Below, piece by piece: positions 51,968 to 61,324 of a DNA stretch of 64,000 nucleotides. This DNA comes from Pseudochrobactrum asaccharolyticum. Its GTDB lineage: Bacteria > Pseudomonadota > Alphaproteobacteria > Rhizobiales > Rhizobiaceae. The translations under genes were made by a program, and so were the position numbers. The stretch covers positions 68,633-132,632 of the forward strand of contig NZ_QNRH01000005.1 in the NCBI RefSeq assembly GCF_003314995.1. The letters run 5' to 3'. Positions within the stretch are counted from its first letter, which is position 1. Each line of letters starts with the position of its first letter. Below the pieces are notes generated by a model. The model did not search any database. It was not told the DNA's origin and was given only the letters and a program-made list of their open reading frames with translations.

Positions 51968-53047
51968 CTATCGTGTACGCGGATCAAAGACGCGGTAAAG
52001 CAGATCACTGATCAGGTTGATGACAACGAAGAGAATACCCACGATCAGCGTGCAGCCGACCACAGCATTCATATCACCGGCCATCAGAGCATTGGTGAGA
52101 TAGCGGCCAAAACCCGGCCATGCGAACACGGTTTCTGTCAGCACGGCACCTTCGAGCAGGAACGCATAGGACAGCGCCACAACCGTCACCACCTGTACAG
52201 CGACATTGCGGAATGCATGTCCCCAAACAGTGCGCGACCATGACAGGCCTTTCACGCGGGCAGTGATGATATATTCCTGATTGAGCTGCTCGATCATGAA
52301 ACCGCGGGTCATACGGCTGATATAGGCCATGGAGCCGAAAGCCAAAATGAGCGCAGGCATGATGATATGGCTGAAGGCATTACCGAATGCATCCCACTGC
52401 CCCTGCATCGCGCTATCAAGCAACAGGAAGCCGGTTGTCGGTTCAACAGAGAATTCATAGATGAAATCAATACGACCCGGGCCACCGATCCAACCGAGAC
52501 CAGCATAAAACACCAGCAGAGCCATTAAGCCGAGCCAGAAGTTCGGTGTGGAATAACCGAGCAGACTGAGCATACGCACCAGATGATCCAGCGGCGAATT
52601 ACGGTACATCGCCGAGAACACGCCGAGCGGAATACCAAAACCGGTACCAATGATAATCGCAACGGTTGCCAGCTCAATGGTGGCAGGGAATACGCGGGCG
52701 ATATCTTCCAGCACCGGTCTGCCGGAGGTCAGCGCATTGCCGAAATCAAACATCACGGCATTTTTAATATAAAGCCCGTATTGCACGATCAGCGGCTGAT
52801 CGAGGCCAAGTTTGCGATACATAGTATCATAGGCTTCCTGAGAGATATTATCTCCCAGCATCGCGATCACCGGATCAAGCGGCAAAAGACGGCTGATGAA
52901 AAAAGTCAGCGTGACCAGACCAAGCAGCGTAATCGCCACAGAAATGATCAGGCGTGCGGCGGCGGCGAGAAAGAGAAGCACGGGATGAGGATCATGATAG
53001 ACCTCATTTTCAAACTCCGCATCTTCCAAAGTTTCGGGCGTCGTCAT
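51968..53047 (-). CDS. ABC peptide importer permease, DppB-like
   Basis: 359 aa, longer than typical DppB (about 310-340) through an N-terminal acidic tail (ETLEDAEFENEVYHDPHP). Motifs: LITLLGLVTLTFFISRLLP-type first segment, MYRKLGLDQPLIVQY, the coupling loop ARVKGLSWSRTVWGHAFRN and EGAVLTETVFAWPGFG. A stem-loop separates it from the upstream binding-protein gene. Confidence 0.93.
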   Translation of the reverse strand: MTTPETLEDAEFENEVYHDPHPVLLFLAAAARLIISVAITLLGLVTLTFFISRLLPLDPVIAMLGDNISQEAYDTMYRKLGLDQPLIVQYGLYIKNAVMFDFGNALTSGRPVLEDIARVFPATIELATVAIIIGTGFGIPLGVFSAMYRNSPLDHLVRMLSLLGYSTPNFWLGLMALLVFYAGLGWIGGPGRIDFIYEFSVEPTTGFLLLDSAMQGQWDAFGNAFSHIIMPALILAFGSMAYISRMTRGFMIEQLNQEYIITARVKGLSWSRTVWGHAFRNVAVQVVTVVALSYAFLLEGAVLTETVFAWPGFGRYLTNALMAGDMNAVVGCTLIVGILFVVINLISDLLYRVFDPRTR

Positions 53048-53171
53048 GGCAATGTTTCCGTCAATATCGGGAAAAGGAGAGTTTGCAGCACTCTGCTGCC
53101 AGCAAAAAACTGTTCACAAAACGGGGATATGCCGCAAACTCTGACTGAAAACCGGAACATAAATTCCGGAG

Positions 53172-53205
53172 TGCCCCTGCCGCAGCAATGTTTGCGGCAG
53201 GGGCA
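53172..53205 (-). other. intercistronic stem-loop after the peptide-binding-protein gene
   Basis: Perfect 13-bp stem tgcccctgccgca/tgcggcaggggca with an 8-nt loop, 10 bp after the stop codon and lacking a T run. It probably protects the upstream mRNA end and raises binding-protein levels over the permeases. Confidence 0.75.
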
Positions 53206-53215
53206 TGAGCATCAG

Positions 53216-54835
53216 TTATTTAGAGGCTGTATCGTAATAGGTGCGGAAACCGTTCCACTCCCAATTGCTGATACCCTTGTTAATACCGGCAACATTATAG
53301 ATCTGGAACATATAAGCCTGCGGGCCTTTTTCCATCATCTCTTTCTGAAGCGCATGATAAAGCTCGGCACGTTTGGCTTCATCTTTTTCAAACAAGGCAG
53401 CATCAACCTCCTTGTTCACAGCTTCATCAAAATAGCTCGCGCGCCAGCTCGGATACATGGTCTGCTTGGCCTCCATGCGGTTATCCGGATTGAAAATCTG
53501 GCGTGAAGCATTGCCGTGCGCATCCGGCACAGCAGTCGCCCAGCCCATCAGCGAGGTCTGGAATTCACGACCACGGATACGGCTGAACAGCTGGGCATTG
53601 GCCATACGTTCAATCTTGATTTTCACACCGGCTTTGGCCGCTGCATCCTGAATACTCTGGGCAATCGGGGCTGCATAAGGTGCTGTACCGATAAACATGG
53701 TGGTTTCAAAACCATCCGGATGACCGGCTTCGGCGAGAAGCGCCTTGGCTTTATCAACATCCAGAGTGAACGGCTGGCCTTCTTTTTCATCCAGCGCACC
53801 GAAAGCTCCAAGCTGTACAAAGCTTGCGCGTGGCACGCCGACATTGTGCATCACAGTCTTGGCCAGACCATCATAATCAATGAGATAGCGCATAGCGAGA
53901 CGCACTTTTTCATTGTTGAAAATCGGGTCAGCATTGTTAAAGTTCCAGTAGAACAAGGTCGGCTTCAGAGCGCGGGAGACTGTAACTTTGTCCTGTGCTT
54001 CCAGATCTTTCAGGTCTTCCGGTGTCAGATCACGGGCGATATCAATATCGCCTTTTTCCAGCAGCAAACGCTGGGTACCGGCTTCCGACACATGGCGGAT
54101 CAGAACCTGTTTCAGTTTTGGTGCTTCACCCCAATAATTATCACTGGCCTGCAACAGCACAACTTCCGCAGGGTTCCAGCGCATCAGCTTGTAAGGGCCC
54201 ACACAGTCGGTACGGGTGGCAAGATATTTATTGCCCATATCACCTTCAACCTGATTGGCCATCAGCACTTTTTGATTAAGCATTGTGGCAACACGGTTGG
54301 CGGCAATTGCCGACAAGATGAGATTAACTGGATACGGCTTATCGAGCTTAAAGACGACAGTATGATCATCCGGCGCTGTAATCGCGGCATCAACATTCTC
54401 TTTGACAAAACCATATTCGGTCAGTGTCGCAGCATTACCGAAGCCCAGTTTTACAACGCGCTGCAACGACCATGCCAAATCACCGGCCGTGGCTTTTTCA
54501 CCATTATCAAATTTCAGGTCATCGCGCAGATGAAAAGTAATCTGCAAACCGTCTTCCGACACGTCCCAGCTTTTGGCCATGCGCGGCAGAATTTTGGTTT
54601 CGTCTTTCGGGTCAAAATCAACCAGCGGGTCGCAGGTGTTCTGGATAATTTCATTGCTCACCACTTCGCCGATCTGTGCCGGATCGAAAGTGCTGATCGC
54701 ATCAATATTCCATGCCATCACCAGCGCGTTTGGCGGTGAGGCAGCTTCCGATGCAAATGTTGCACCAGCGATAGCGGCAGTACCGGCAAGCAATGCTAAT
54801 GCAGAGCTGCGGCTCAAAAATTTATTGGTCTTCAT
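53216..54835 (-). CDS. periplasmic peptide-binding protein (SBP family 5)
   Basis: 539 aa from the ATG at 54835, which follows AGGGGATAAAG; the frame is open 14 codons upstream without need. Signal peptide MKTNKFLSRSSALALLAGTA with cleavage near FASEA. Family 5 features: STFDPAQIGEVVSNEIIQN, LPRMAKSWDVSEDGLQITFH, LRDDLKFDNGEKATAGDLAW and YLATRTDCVGPYKLMRWNP. It delivers peptides to the adjacent Dpp-type transporter. Ligand specificity cannot be read from sequence; the linked proline-directed peptidases suggest proline-containing peptides among its substrates. Confidence 0.9.
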   Translation of the reverse strand: MKTNKFLSRSSALALLAGTAAIAGATFASEAASPPNALVMAWNIDAISTFDPAQIGEVVSNEIIQNTCDPLVDFDPKDETKILPRMAKSWDVSEDGLQITFHLRDDLKFDNGEKATAGDLAWSLQRVVKLGFGNAATLTEYGFVKENVDAAITAPDDHTVVFKLDKPYPVNLILSAIAANRVATMLNQKVLMANQVEGDMGNKYLATRTDCVGPYKLMRWNPAEVVLLQASDNYWGEAPKLKQVLIRHVSEAGTQRLLLEKGDIDIARDLTPEDLKDLEAQDKVTVSRALKPTLFYWNFNNADPIFNNEKVRLAMRYLIDYDGLAKTVMHNVGVPRASFVQLGAFGALDEKEGQPFTLDVDKAKALLAEAGHPDGFETTMFIGTAPYAAPIAQSIQDAAAKAGVKIKIERMANAQLFSRIRGREFQTSLMGWATAVPDAHGNASRQIFNPDNRMEAKQTMYPSWRASYFDEAVNKEVDAALFEKDEAKRAELYHALQKEMMEKGPQAYMFQIYNVAGINKGISNWEWNGFRTYYDTASK

Positions 54836-54920
54836 CTTTATCCCCTGTTTATCATTATTTGCGTTGATAAAGGACATGGCGGCAGATCACCGCCATGCCG
54901 ATTGATTTTACTCAGCCATT

Positions 54921-56345
54921 TTACTCAGCAGGACGCGGCTGCAGTGGCGGGTTAACCTCCGGCGGGATCGGGCAGGTATAAGGCGTTTTCGCCATACGTG
55001 CCTGATGATCAGCCTTGGCAGCATTGCGAATGCTCTCATCCTGCATCACATCCAGCGCGGTTCCGGCCATAACTTTAGCCGCATAGACCATGCCTTTATG
55101 CGCGGCAGGCATTTTGCCCTGCGCAGTGATCTGCCATGAGTGACCAGGTGAGCCGATCGCATGAGTGGCAACACGTGCCTGCACAGTCGGCACCGCCCAG
55201 CTGACATCGCCCAGATCGGTAGAACCAATCATCGGCACGCCTGTCTGTTCGCGTGGCAGTACATAATCGCAAAGCGGTGCATTTTCAGCGAAAGGCTGAC
55301 CAACACGCAGGTAATCGGTTTCAATATCTTCTGCAGACAATGTTGTTTGAATTTTCGCAGCAAAAGCACGGTCAGCATCATCAAACGGCACACCACCGAG
55401 ACGCTCCATATTGGAGTGCATCGCGATTTCCAGCGGCGTATTGCCGAGCAGGTTAGACACCGCACTCATGATGGAAATATCGACAGTGGTTTCGGTCATC
55501 ATTGCAGCGCCCTGCGCCACTTTTTTCACACGCTCATTGAGCGAGAACATGCCCGGCAGATCGGTTGCGCGGATTGCATAACGCACTTTGGCTTTTGCCT
55601 GCACCACATTCGGCGCAATACCACCGGCATTGAGATAGGCGTAATGCAGACGGCAATCTGCCGGAATATGCTCGCGCAGGTAATTACAGCCAACGCTCAT
55701 CAGCTCAACCGCATCGAGTGCAGAACGGCCGAGATGAGGTGCGGCGGCAGCATGTGATGCACGGCCGGTAAATTCAAAATCCATACGGGTATTGGCCAGC
55801 GACTGGGCATCATCTACTTGCGTGAACGAAGCCGGATGCCACGAAATCGCAATATCCACATCGTCAAAAGCACCGGCGCGCACCATGAAAGCCTTGGCAG
55901 CACCGCCCTCTTCCGCAGGGCAACCGTAATAACGCACACGGCCTTTTTTACCGTTCTGCTCCAGCCAGTCTTTCACAGCCGTTGCTGCGAGAAGTGCTGC
56001 AGAACCCAGCATATTATGGCCGCAGCCATGACCGTGTCCTGTGCCCGGAATCGGACGCGGCTCAGCAATACCGGCTTCCTGGCTTAGACCCGGCAATGCA
56101 TCATATTCACCGAGGATCGCGATAACAGGTCCGCCTTCACCGGCTTCACCGATCACGGCAGTCGGAATACCGGCTACATTTTCCGTAATTTTAAAACCCT
56201 GATCACGGAGCATCTGTGTATGCTCGGCGCAGGATTTATATTCCGTATAGGCAATTTCCGGCATACCCCAAACGCGGTCACTGAGTTCTTCAAACTCACG
56301 TTTTTTCGCATCAACCAGATCCCAGATCACCTCACCATTTTTCAT
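54921..56345 (-). CDS. M20-family amidohydrolase, AbgB-like
   Basis: 474 aa from the ATG at 56345, which follows GGGAGGAACACC; the frame is open 56 codons upstream across the intercistronic hairpin, without RBS. Metal-binding motifs: GTGHGHGCGHNML (near residue 102), PAEEGGAAK (near residue 147) and SWHPASF (near residue 173). The lid domain begins FEFTGRASHAAAAPHLGRSALDAVELM. This matches AbgB, the p-aminobenzoyl-glutamate hydrolase subunit, and related amidohydrolases that cleave N-acyl amino acids or dipeptides. Its place in a peptide-transport operon supports cytoplasmic hydrolysis of imported amides. Confidence 0.88.
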   Translation of the reverse strand: MKNGEVIWDLVDAKKREFEELSDRVWGMPEIAYTEYKSCAEHTQMLRDQGFKITENVAGIPTAVIGEAGEGGPVIAILGEYDALPGLSQEAGIAEPRPIPGTGHGHGCGHNMLGSAALLAATAVKDWLEQNGKKGRVRYYGCPAEEGGAAKAFMVRAGAFDDVDIAISWHPASFTQVDDAQSLANTRMDFEFTGRASHAAAAPHLGRSALDAVELMSVGCNYLREHIPADCRLHYAYLNAGGIAPNVVQAKAKVRYAIRATDLPGMFSLNERVKKVAQGAAMMTETTVDISIMSAVSNLLGNTPLEIAMHSNMERLGGVPFDDADRAFAAKIQTTLSAEDIETDYLRVGQPFAENAPLCDYVLPREQTGVPMIGSTDLGDVSWAVPTVQARVATHAIGSPGHSWQITAQGKMPAAHKGMVYAAKVMAGTALDVMQDESIRNAAKADHQARMAKTPYTCPIPPEVNPPLQPRPAE

Positions 56346-56377
56346 GGTGTTCCTCCCGATTATCATGTCATTTGAAT

Positions 56378-56417
56378 ACGGTTTCAGGAGCGAGCCTCCA
56401 CCCGCGCCTGAAACCGT
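56378..56417 (-). other. intercistronic stem-loop after the S9 peptidase gene
   Basis: Perfect 11-bp stem acggtttcagg/cctgaaaccgt with an 18-nt loop, between the S9 peptidase stop and the AbgB-like start. No T run. Confidence 0.6.
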
Positions 56418-56424
56418 GTTGTCT

Positions 56425-58245
56425 TTACAGGTTTTCGTCGATGAAACGTCCCAGCGCATCAAACACTGTGTGGCGGTTTTCAATGCGTGCAAAACCATGG
56501 CCTTCATGCGCAATACGCAGAATTTCCACCGGCTTGCCCAAGCCGCGCAGGCAGGAATAAACCATCTCGCTCTCGCAAGGCGTTACGCGCGGATCTTCGA
56601 GCCCGTGCACCACCATCAGCGGTGCCTGTACTTCGGCCATTTTGTGAATTGGCGAGAAGCGCTCTAGCGCATCTTTCATCGTGGCAACATCGCCGTATTC
56701 CACCTCACGCAGGACTTTGCGCCACGGGCCGGTGGTTTCCATCAGCGTCAGGAAATTGGCGATGCCGTAATATTCTACACCGAGTTTCCACAAATCAGGA
56801 TATTCGGTGAGAGCAGCCAGCACCATGAAACCGCCATAGGAGCGGCCAAACACGCCGATACGGCTGTCATCAACATCCGCACGTTTGCCCACAGCCAGAC
56901 GCACGGCTTTGAGATCAGCCACGCTGTCCATACGCAATTCGCGGTCGTCCAGATGCTGATAAGGACGGCCATAGCCGGTGCTGCCGCGAATATTCGGTGC
57001 AACCACCATGATGCCGCGTGCCAGCATATATTGAATATCGGCGCGGAAATCAGGCTTCCACTGAGCTTCAGGGCCGCCATGAACAATGATCATCACCGGA
57101 TAGCCGCTTGCAGGCGCAGCAACTGTCGGCTGATAGACGAAGTAAGGAACATCCAGCCCGTCAAAGCTCGCAACACTGGTCACAGTCGGCTCAATAAAGT
57201 CCGGCAGAGTGGTTTTGGCCTTCGGTGCATCGGTCAGACGGCTATAGGTGCCTGTAGCCACCTCACAGCGCCAGATGTCACCGGAGGTTGCTGCACCTTC
57301 GGCAGGCATCACCAGTGCGGAACCATCCTGCGTCCATGCCACAGATGCAATTACACTAGGCATCGGGGTTGGCAGAGATTTCTGCACTTTGCCCTGACGA
57401 TCAATGATAACGATCTCGCTCCAGCCCTGACGGTTGAGCACCAGCGCCACGCTCTGCTGATCCGGTGCAATGGCCAGTGCTTCCACGTCCTGTTTTTCAA
57501 AACCGGCAATTTCAACAAGTTCATTGCTGTCATGGGCTTTGAACATCACGCCGGAATAGTCACGCCCCTGATCGGAAATCAGCAGAATACCAGAACCGTC
57601 TTTGAGGAATTTCGCAGCCTGATAGGAAGCGCGTCCCTGATGCGGCAGCATATCTTCATAAGCGCCGCTTGCCAGATCAAGACGGCAGAAATTCTGATCC
57701 GTCATGGCGCGGGTACAGTCATTGACCAGCAGCGCCGCACCATCCGGTGTGAAAGCTGCCGGAGTGCGCCAGCCAGTGCCCTGATAAACACATTTGGCTT
57801 CACCTGTCGCAACTGTCATCACATAGAGATCCATATGGGTGCGGTCACGATAATTGGCGGAATAGGCAATCTGCGTGCCGTCCGGTGACCAGCAGCCCCA
57901 GCCATGCACCACGGTTACATCCGTAGTCAGCTTACGCGGCTCACCTTCCGCATTTTCAATCAGCCAGAACTGGTGACGCTCATCACCACCCCAATCGGTG
58001 CTGATCAGCAGGTCACGGCTTTTCGGGTTGAAAGACAGTGTGCCGACAGGTTCCCGCAGATTGGTCAGCTGCTTCGCTTCGCCACCGGCCAAAGGCTTGA
58101 TCCAGACCTGTGCGGTGCCGCTTGCATCGCTCAAAAATGCCAGCAATTCGCCATCCGGTGAGATGGCCGGTTTTACGGCTTTGCGGATATCCGTATAGGA
58201 GGACATCTGAACTGCGGTAGGATCGGATTTCAGTGTATCAAACAT
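56425..58245 (-). CDS. S9-family prolyl oligopeptidase / acylaminoacyl peptidase
   Basis: 606 aa from the ATG at 58245; a TTG 7 codons earlier is possible. The N-terminal about 340 residues are a seven-bladed beta-propeller (repeats such as PDGELLAFLSDASGTAQVWI and SPDGTQIAYSANYRDRTHMD). The C-terminal alpha/beta-hydrolase domain carries the triad: Ser469 in GRSYGG, Asp in HGLEDPRV and His in AHEGHGF. HGGPEAQW forms the oxyanion region. No signal peptide, so cytoplasmic. It cleaves short peptides, often after proline, or acylated N-terminal residues. It is the second gene of the peptide operon. Confidence 0.92.
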   Translation of the reverse strand: MFDTLKSDPTAVQMSSYTDIRKAVKPAISPDGELLAFLSDASGTAQVWIKPLAGGEAKQLTNLREPVGTLSFNPKSRDLLISTDWGGDERHQFWLIENAEGEPRKLTTDVTVVHGWGCWSPDGTQIAYSANYRDRTHMDLYVMTVATGEAKCVYQGTGWRTPAAFTPDGAALLVNDCTRAMTDQNFCRLDLASGAYEDMLPHQGRASYQAAKFLKDGSGILLISDQGRDYSGVMFKAHDSNELVEIAGFEKQDVEALAIAPDQQSVALVLNRQGWSEIVIIDRQGKVQKSLPTPMPSVIASVAWTQDGSALVMPAEGAATSGDIWRCEVATGTYSRLTDAPKAKTTLPDFIEPTVTSVASFDGLDVPYFVYQPTVAAPASGYPVMIIVHGGPEAQWKPDFRADIQYMLARGIMVVAPNIRGSTGYGRPYQHLDDRELRMDSVADLKAVRLAVGKRADVDDSRIGVFGRSYGGFMVLAALTEYPDLWKLGVEYYGIANFLTLMETTGPWRKVLREVEYGDVATMKDALERFSPIHKMAEVQAPLMVVHGLEDPRVTPCESEMVYSCLRGLGKPVEILRIAHEGHGFARIENRHTVFDALGRFIDENL

Positions 58246-58283
58246 GAAGCTGCCCGTTATTTTCAATTACAATGATGCGCTTT

Positions 58284-59225
58284 TCAAACGCTGACTGCTT
58301 TTGCCAGACGCGCAGAGGCGTCTGCAAGAGCTATGGCCATCGGACCGGTTGTCGACTGATGATTAGACAAAGTAACAATGGTGAAACTGGCTTCCGGCCA
58401 TGCGGTTTTCAGCTTCCATGCTGTCACCATCGGGGTCACGGTATCATAACGCCCCTGTACAATTTCTGCCGGCAGATGGCGGATACGGTCGAGATTATCC
58501 AGCAATGCATTGGCAGGCATGAAGGCACCATTCATGCAATAATGCGTGAAAATGCGCGAAACAGCCAAAGCCGCATCACTCTGCAACAAGGTCGAGACAT
58601 GCTCTGCGCTCGGCTCCAAAGTCTGAGTACGAGCAGAAAAACCGCGCAGGCTCTGCGCCGCTGCATGTTCCACCGCCGGATCACCGCAAGTCAGTCGTTT
58701 ATAATAGGCTTTCAGCAGATCGCCGCGTTCATCCTCCGGCACAAATTCTGCAAATTCCTGCCAGTAATCAGGAAAAATCGTTCTGGAACCGTGGAACCAC
58801 CAGTCACTGTCTTCGCGGTCACCAAGGAAAATCCCGTGAATGCGAAAACCGAGGCAGCGTTCCGGATGTGCCTGACCATAGGCCAGAGACAGGCAAGAGC
58901 CCCACGAACCGCCGGTCACCAGCCAACGCTCAATGCCGAAATGCTCACGGATGCGTTCAATATCTGAAATCAGATGCTGCGTGGTATTCTCGCGCAATTC
59001 TGCAATTGGTGTTGATTGTCCGGCACCGCGCTGATCGAAAGTAATGACACGATAGGTATCAAGATCGAAGCTGGCAACCTGCTTGGCCGATACACCGGCG
59101 CCTGGTCCGCCATGCAGAAACACAGCCGGAATACCATCCGGATTGCCGTAATCATAAACCGCAATTTCATGAATATCGCTGACTTTCAGACGAAAGCTGT
59201 CTCGTGCCTGACGCAGTTCTGCCAC
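58284..59225 (-). CDS. pip: proline iminopeptidase (alpha/beta-hydrolase, S33)
   Basis: 313 aa, matching the family's usual 310-320. GTG start with a strong GGAGGA RBS. The oxyanion motif HGGPGAG (near residue 38), the nucleophile Ser in GGSWGS (near residue 109) and Asp in VQGRYDTVTP are all present. The usual C-terminal GHS histidine context reads LSNHQST here, so the histidine is kept but the glycine is replaced by Asn. The enzyme removes N-terminal proline from peptides in the cytoplasm. It is the first gene of a ten-gene operon running to 46974. Confidence 0.9.
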   Translation of the reverse strand: MAELRQARDSFRLKVSDIHEIAVYDYGNPDGIPAVFLHGGPGAGVSAKQVASFDLDTYRVITFDQRGAGQSTPIAELRENTTQHLISDIERIREHFGIERWLVTGGSWGSCLSLAYGQAHPERCLGFRIHGIFLGDREDSDWWFHGSRTIFPDYWQEFAEFVPEDERGDLLKAYYKRLTCGDPAVEHAAAQSLRGFSARTQTLEPSAEHVSTLLQSDAALAVSRIFTHYCMNGAFMPANALLDNLDRIRHLPAEIVQGRYDTVTPMVTAWKLKTAWPEASFTIVTLSNHQSTTGPMAIALADASARLAKAVSV

Positions 59226-59278
59226 GGCCTGTCCTCCTGCTGCTGCTTGTTACAAACAGCACTCCATTGCCCACTCAT

Positions 59279-59330
59279 ACGTCTGAATTATTTTGCCTCT
59301 TTGTGGCATTTATTTTTTAATTTCAGACGT
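59279..59330 (-). promoter_or_regulatory. inverted ACGTCTGAA sites in the peptide-operon promoter
   Basis: acgtctgaa (59279-59287) and ttcagacgt (59322-59330) form a perfect 9-bp inverted pair, 43 bp between centres (about four helical turns), 54-105 bp upstream of the pip start. The same half-sites are fused into the palindrome before the LysR-type gene at 46033. This fits binding by a LysR tetramer. Confidence 0.6.
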
Positions 59331-59491
59331 GAAATTTATAGGCGGCGAACAGCTTTCAAGGCCAATGCAATTTCTGACTACCCATACCAAAATGGAATAG
59401 TTTTATCATTCATCGCATCAAATTGCCGGAAATCGTCGTTTTTAACAGCGTTCCATCTTGGAAAAGCCTTTGATTTTTATGGGGAAATAAA

Positions 59492-59517
59492 AAACTCCGG
59501 CAGCGATGCCGGAGTTT
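59492..59517 (-). terminator. rho-independent terminator of the OFA transporter gene
   Basis: Perfect 10-bp stem aaactccggc/gccggagttt with a 6-nt loop and a T run on the minus strand, 23 bp after the stop codon. Confidence 0.92.
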
Positions 59518-59540
59518 CCAATCAGACTGAACCTTCTTCT

Positions 59541-61193
59541 TTAACGAAACAGGATCAGAGATTTTTCAAAGGTTGTCCACACACCCCAGATAATCGGGAT
59601 ACCCACAGCAGCCCATGCAAGAGCAGCTTTGGCATCCAGCCCGCCTGTGCCGATACCGAAGGAGCCACTCGGTCCTGTTGCTTCAGCTTTAACTGCGGCC
59701 TGAAGTTTGGCAACTTCCGCATCCGACATAAACCACTTATCGCCCAGCGGTTTGATGAAGAAATTCGCAATCAGACCCAGTGCCAGCATACCGGCCAGAA
59801 TATACATTGTATAATCATAGACCTGCGCGCGTGGCACACCGGCAGCAATCTGGAACTCGCGGATATAATTCACCACGACCGGCCCGACGATCCCCGCCGT
59901 TGCCCAAGCCGTCAGCAAACGTCCGTGAATAGCCCCCACAAATTGCGTGCCGAAAATATCCGCCAGATAGGCAGGAACAGTCGCAAAGCCACCGCCATAC
60001 ATTGACAGGATAATACAGACCATCACCACAAACAGTGTGACCGAGCCCATATGCGCAGCAGTTGGCAACAGAGTGTAAAGAACGATGCCAAGGGCGAAGA
60101 AGGTGAAGTAAGTCGCCTTACGGCCAAGGCGGTCAGACAGAGAAGCCCAGAAAAAACGACCGCCAATATTAAACAGCGAGATCAGTCCGGTAAAACCGGC
60201 CGCAATCGCGGCAATTGCTGCCTTCTGTTCTGTGCTCAGTTCTGTGAAGGTCAGCCCTGCCTCACCGATCAGACGACCGCCGAAAATCTCCTGTAACATT
60301 GGCGATGCCATACCGATCACACCAATACCGGCAGAGACGTTCAAACACAGCACTGCCCAGATCAGCCAGAATTGCGGGGTTTTATGCGCATCACGCAAAT
60401 GCACATGACGGCTGGTAATCATCGCTTTTTTAGCCTGCGGTGCTATCCAGCCTTCCGGTTTCCACCCGGCAGGCGGAATACGGTAGCCAAAGGCACCGCC
60501 CATCATGAAGACGAAATAACCGGCAGCCATTACCAGAAAAGTCTGCCAGACGCCGACTGTTTCCGGCGTTTTAAAATGCTCCATCAACAAATCAGCCAGC
60601 GGCGCACCGATCATCGCACCGCCACCAAAACCCATAATTGCCATTCCGGTCGCCATACCACGACGATCAGGGAACCATTTGATCAATGTTGAAACCGGTG
60701 AAATATAGCCAAGACCAAGACCGATACCACCAATGAAACCGGCACCAACCCACATCAGCCATAATTGGTGGGTCATCACGCCGATCGCGGCAATCACCAT
60801 ACCGCCGCACCAGCAAAGCGCTGACACGAAACCGGCTTTACGCGGCCCCACGCGCTCCAGCCAACCGCCCCAGATCGCGGCAGAACAGCCAAGCAACACA
60901 AAGAACAGCGTATAAATCCAGCCGAGATCAGCCACACGCCAGTTACAACTGGTGGTAAACAAGGCGGTCAGCAGGCTCATATCGGTACAGGCACCTGCCG
61001 CATCACCGGTCAGCGCACGGCTGAGCGGCAGCCAGAACACACTGAAACCATAAGCCATGCCGATACATAAATGGATTGCCAGCGCCGCCGGTGGCACCAG
61101 CCAGCGGTTAAAGCCGGGTTTGGCGATAATCCGCTCGCGGTCGAGTATCCCCGGCCCGCTCAAACCGCCCAGTGTCTGATCTGTAGCACTCAT
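59541..61193 (-). CDS. OFA-family MFS transporter (oxalate/formate antiporter type)
   Basis: 550 aa from the ATG at 61193 with GGGAGGACT upstream; 18 further in-frame codons are unlikely to be translated. Twelve or more predicted membrane segments. OFA hallmarks include AIHLCIGMAYGFSVFWLPLS in the first segment, GFIGGIGLGLGYISPVSTLI, KWFPDRRGMATGMAIMGFGG and GGGFATVPAYLADIFG. A long loop after the first segment and a C-terminal region with an extra hydrophobic stretch distinguish this subgroup. Located directly downstream of formate dehydrogenase genes on the same strand, it probably moves formate, oxalate or a related monocarboxylate across the inner membrane. Confidence 0.88.
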   Translation of the reverse strand: MSATDQTLGGLSGPGILDRERIIAKPGFNRWLVPPAALAIHLCIGMAYGFSVFWLPLSRALTGDAAGACTDMSLLTALFTTSCNWRVADLGWIYTLFFVLLGCSAAIWGGWLERVGPRKAGFVSALCWCGGMVIAAIGVMTHQLWLMWVGAGFIGGIGLGLGYISPVSTLIKWFPDRRGMATGMAIMGFGGGAMIGAPLADLLMEHFKTPETVGVWQTFLVMAAGYFVFMMGGAFGYRIPPAGWKPEGWIAPQAKKAMITSRHVHLRDAHKTPQFWLIWAVLCLNVSAGIGVIGMASPMLQEIFGGRLIGEAGLTFTELSTEQKAAIAAIAAGFTGLISLFNIGGRFFWASLSDRLGRKATYFTFFALGIVLYTLLPTAAHMGSVTLFVVMVCIILSMYGGGFATVPAYLADIFGTQFVGAIHGRLLTAWATAGIVGPVVVNYIREFQIAAGVPRAQVYDYTMYILAGMLALGLIANFFIKPLGDKWFMSDAEVAKLQAAVKAEATGPSGSFGIGTGGLDAKAALAWAAVGIPIIWGVWTTFEKSLILFR

Positions 61194-61289
61194 AACATAG
61201 TCCTCCCTTCTGCGGACGCGCCGCAGCCTGCCCTCTCCCGTGAGCATCCCTCAATTATCGTAATGAAGTGTATGTCTGCCTGAATCAAA

Positions 61290-61317
61290 CAGCCGGACAC
61301 AAAACTGTATCCGGCTG
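61290..61317 (-). other. stem-loop between fdsD and the OFA transporter gene
   Basis: 8-bp stem cagccgga/tccggctg with a 12-nt loop, 8 bp after the fdsD stop, followed by a weak T-rich tract (TGTTTGATT) on the minus strand. It may be a weak terminator, making the transporter partly independent of the fds operon. Confidence 0.5.
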
Positions 61318-61324
61318 CGCTTTC

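Noticed and set aside
53516-54739. Plus-strand open frame of 407 codons
   Set aside because: Antisense to the peptide-binding-protein gene, with no recognisable product.
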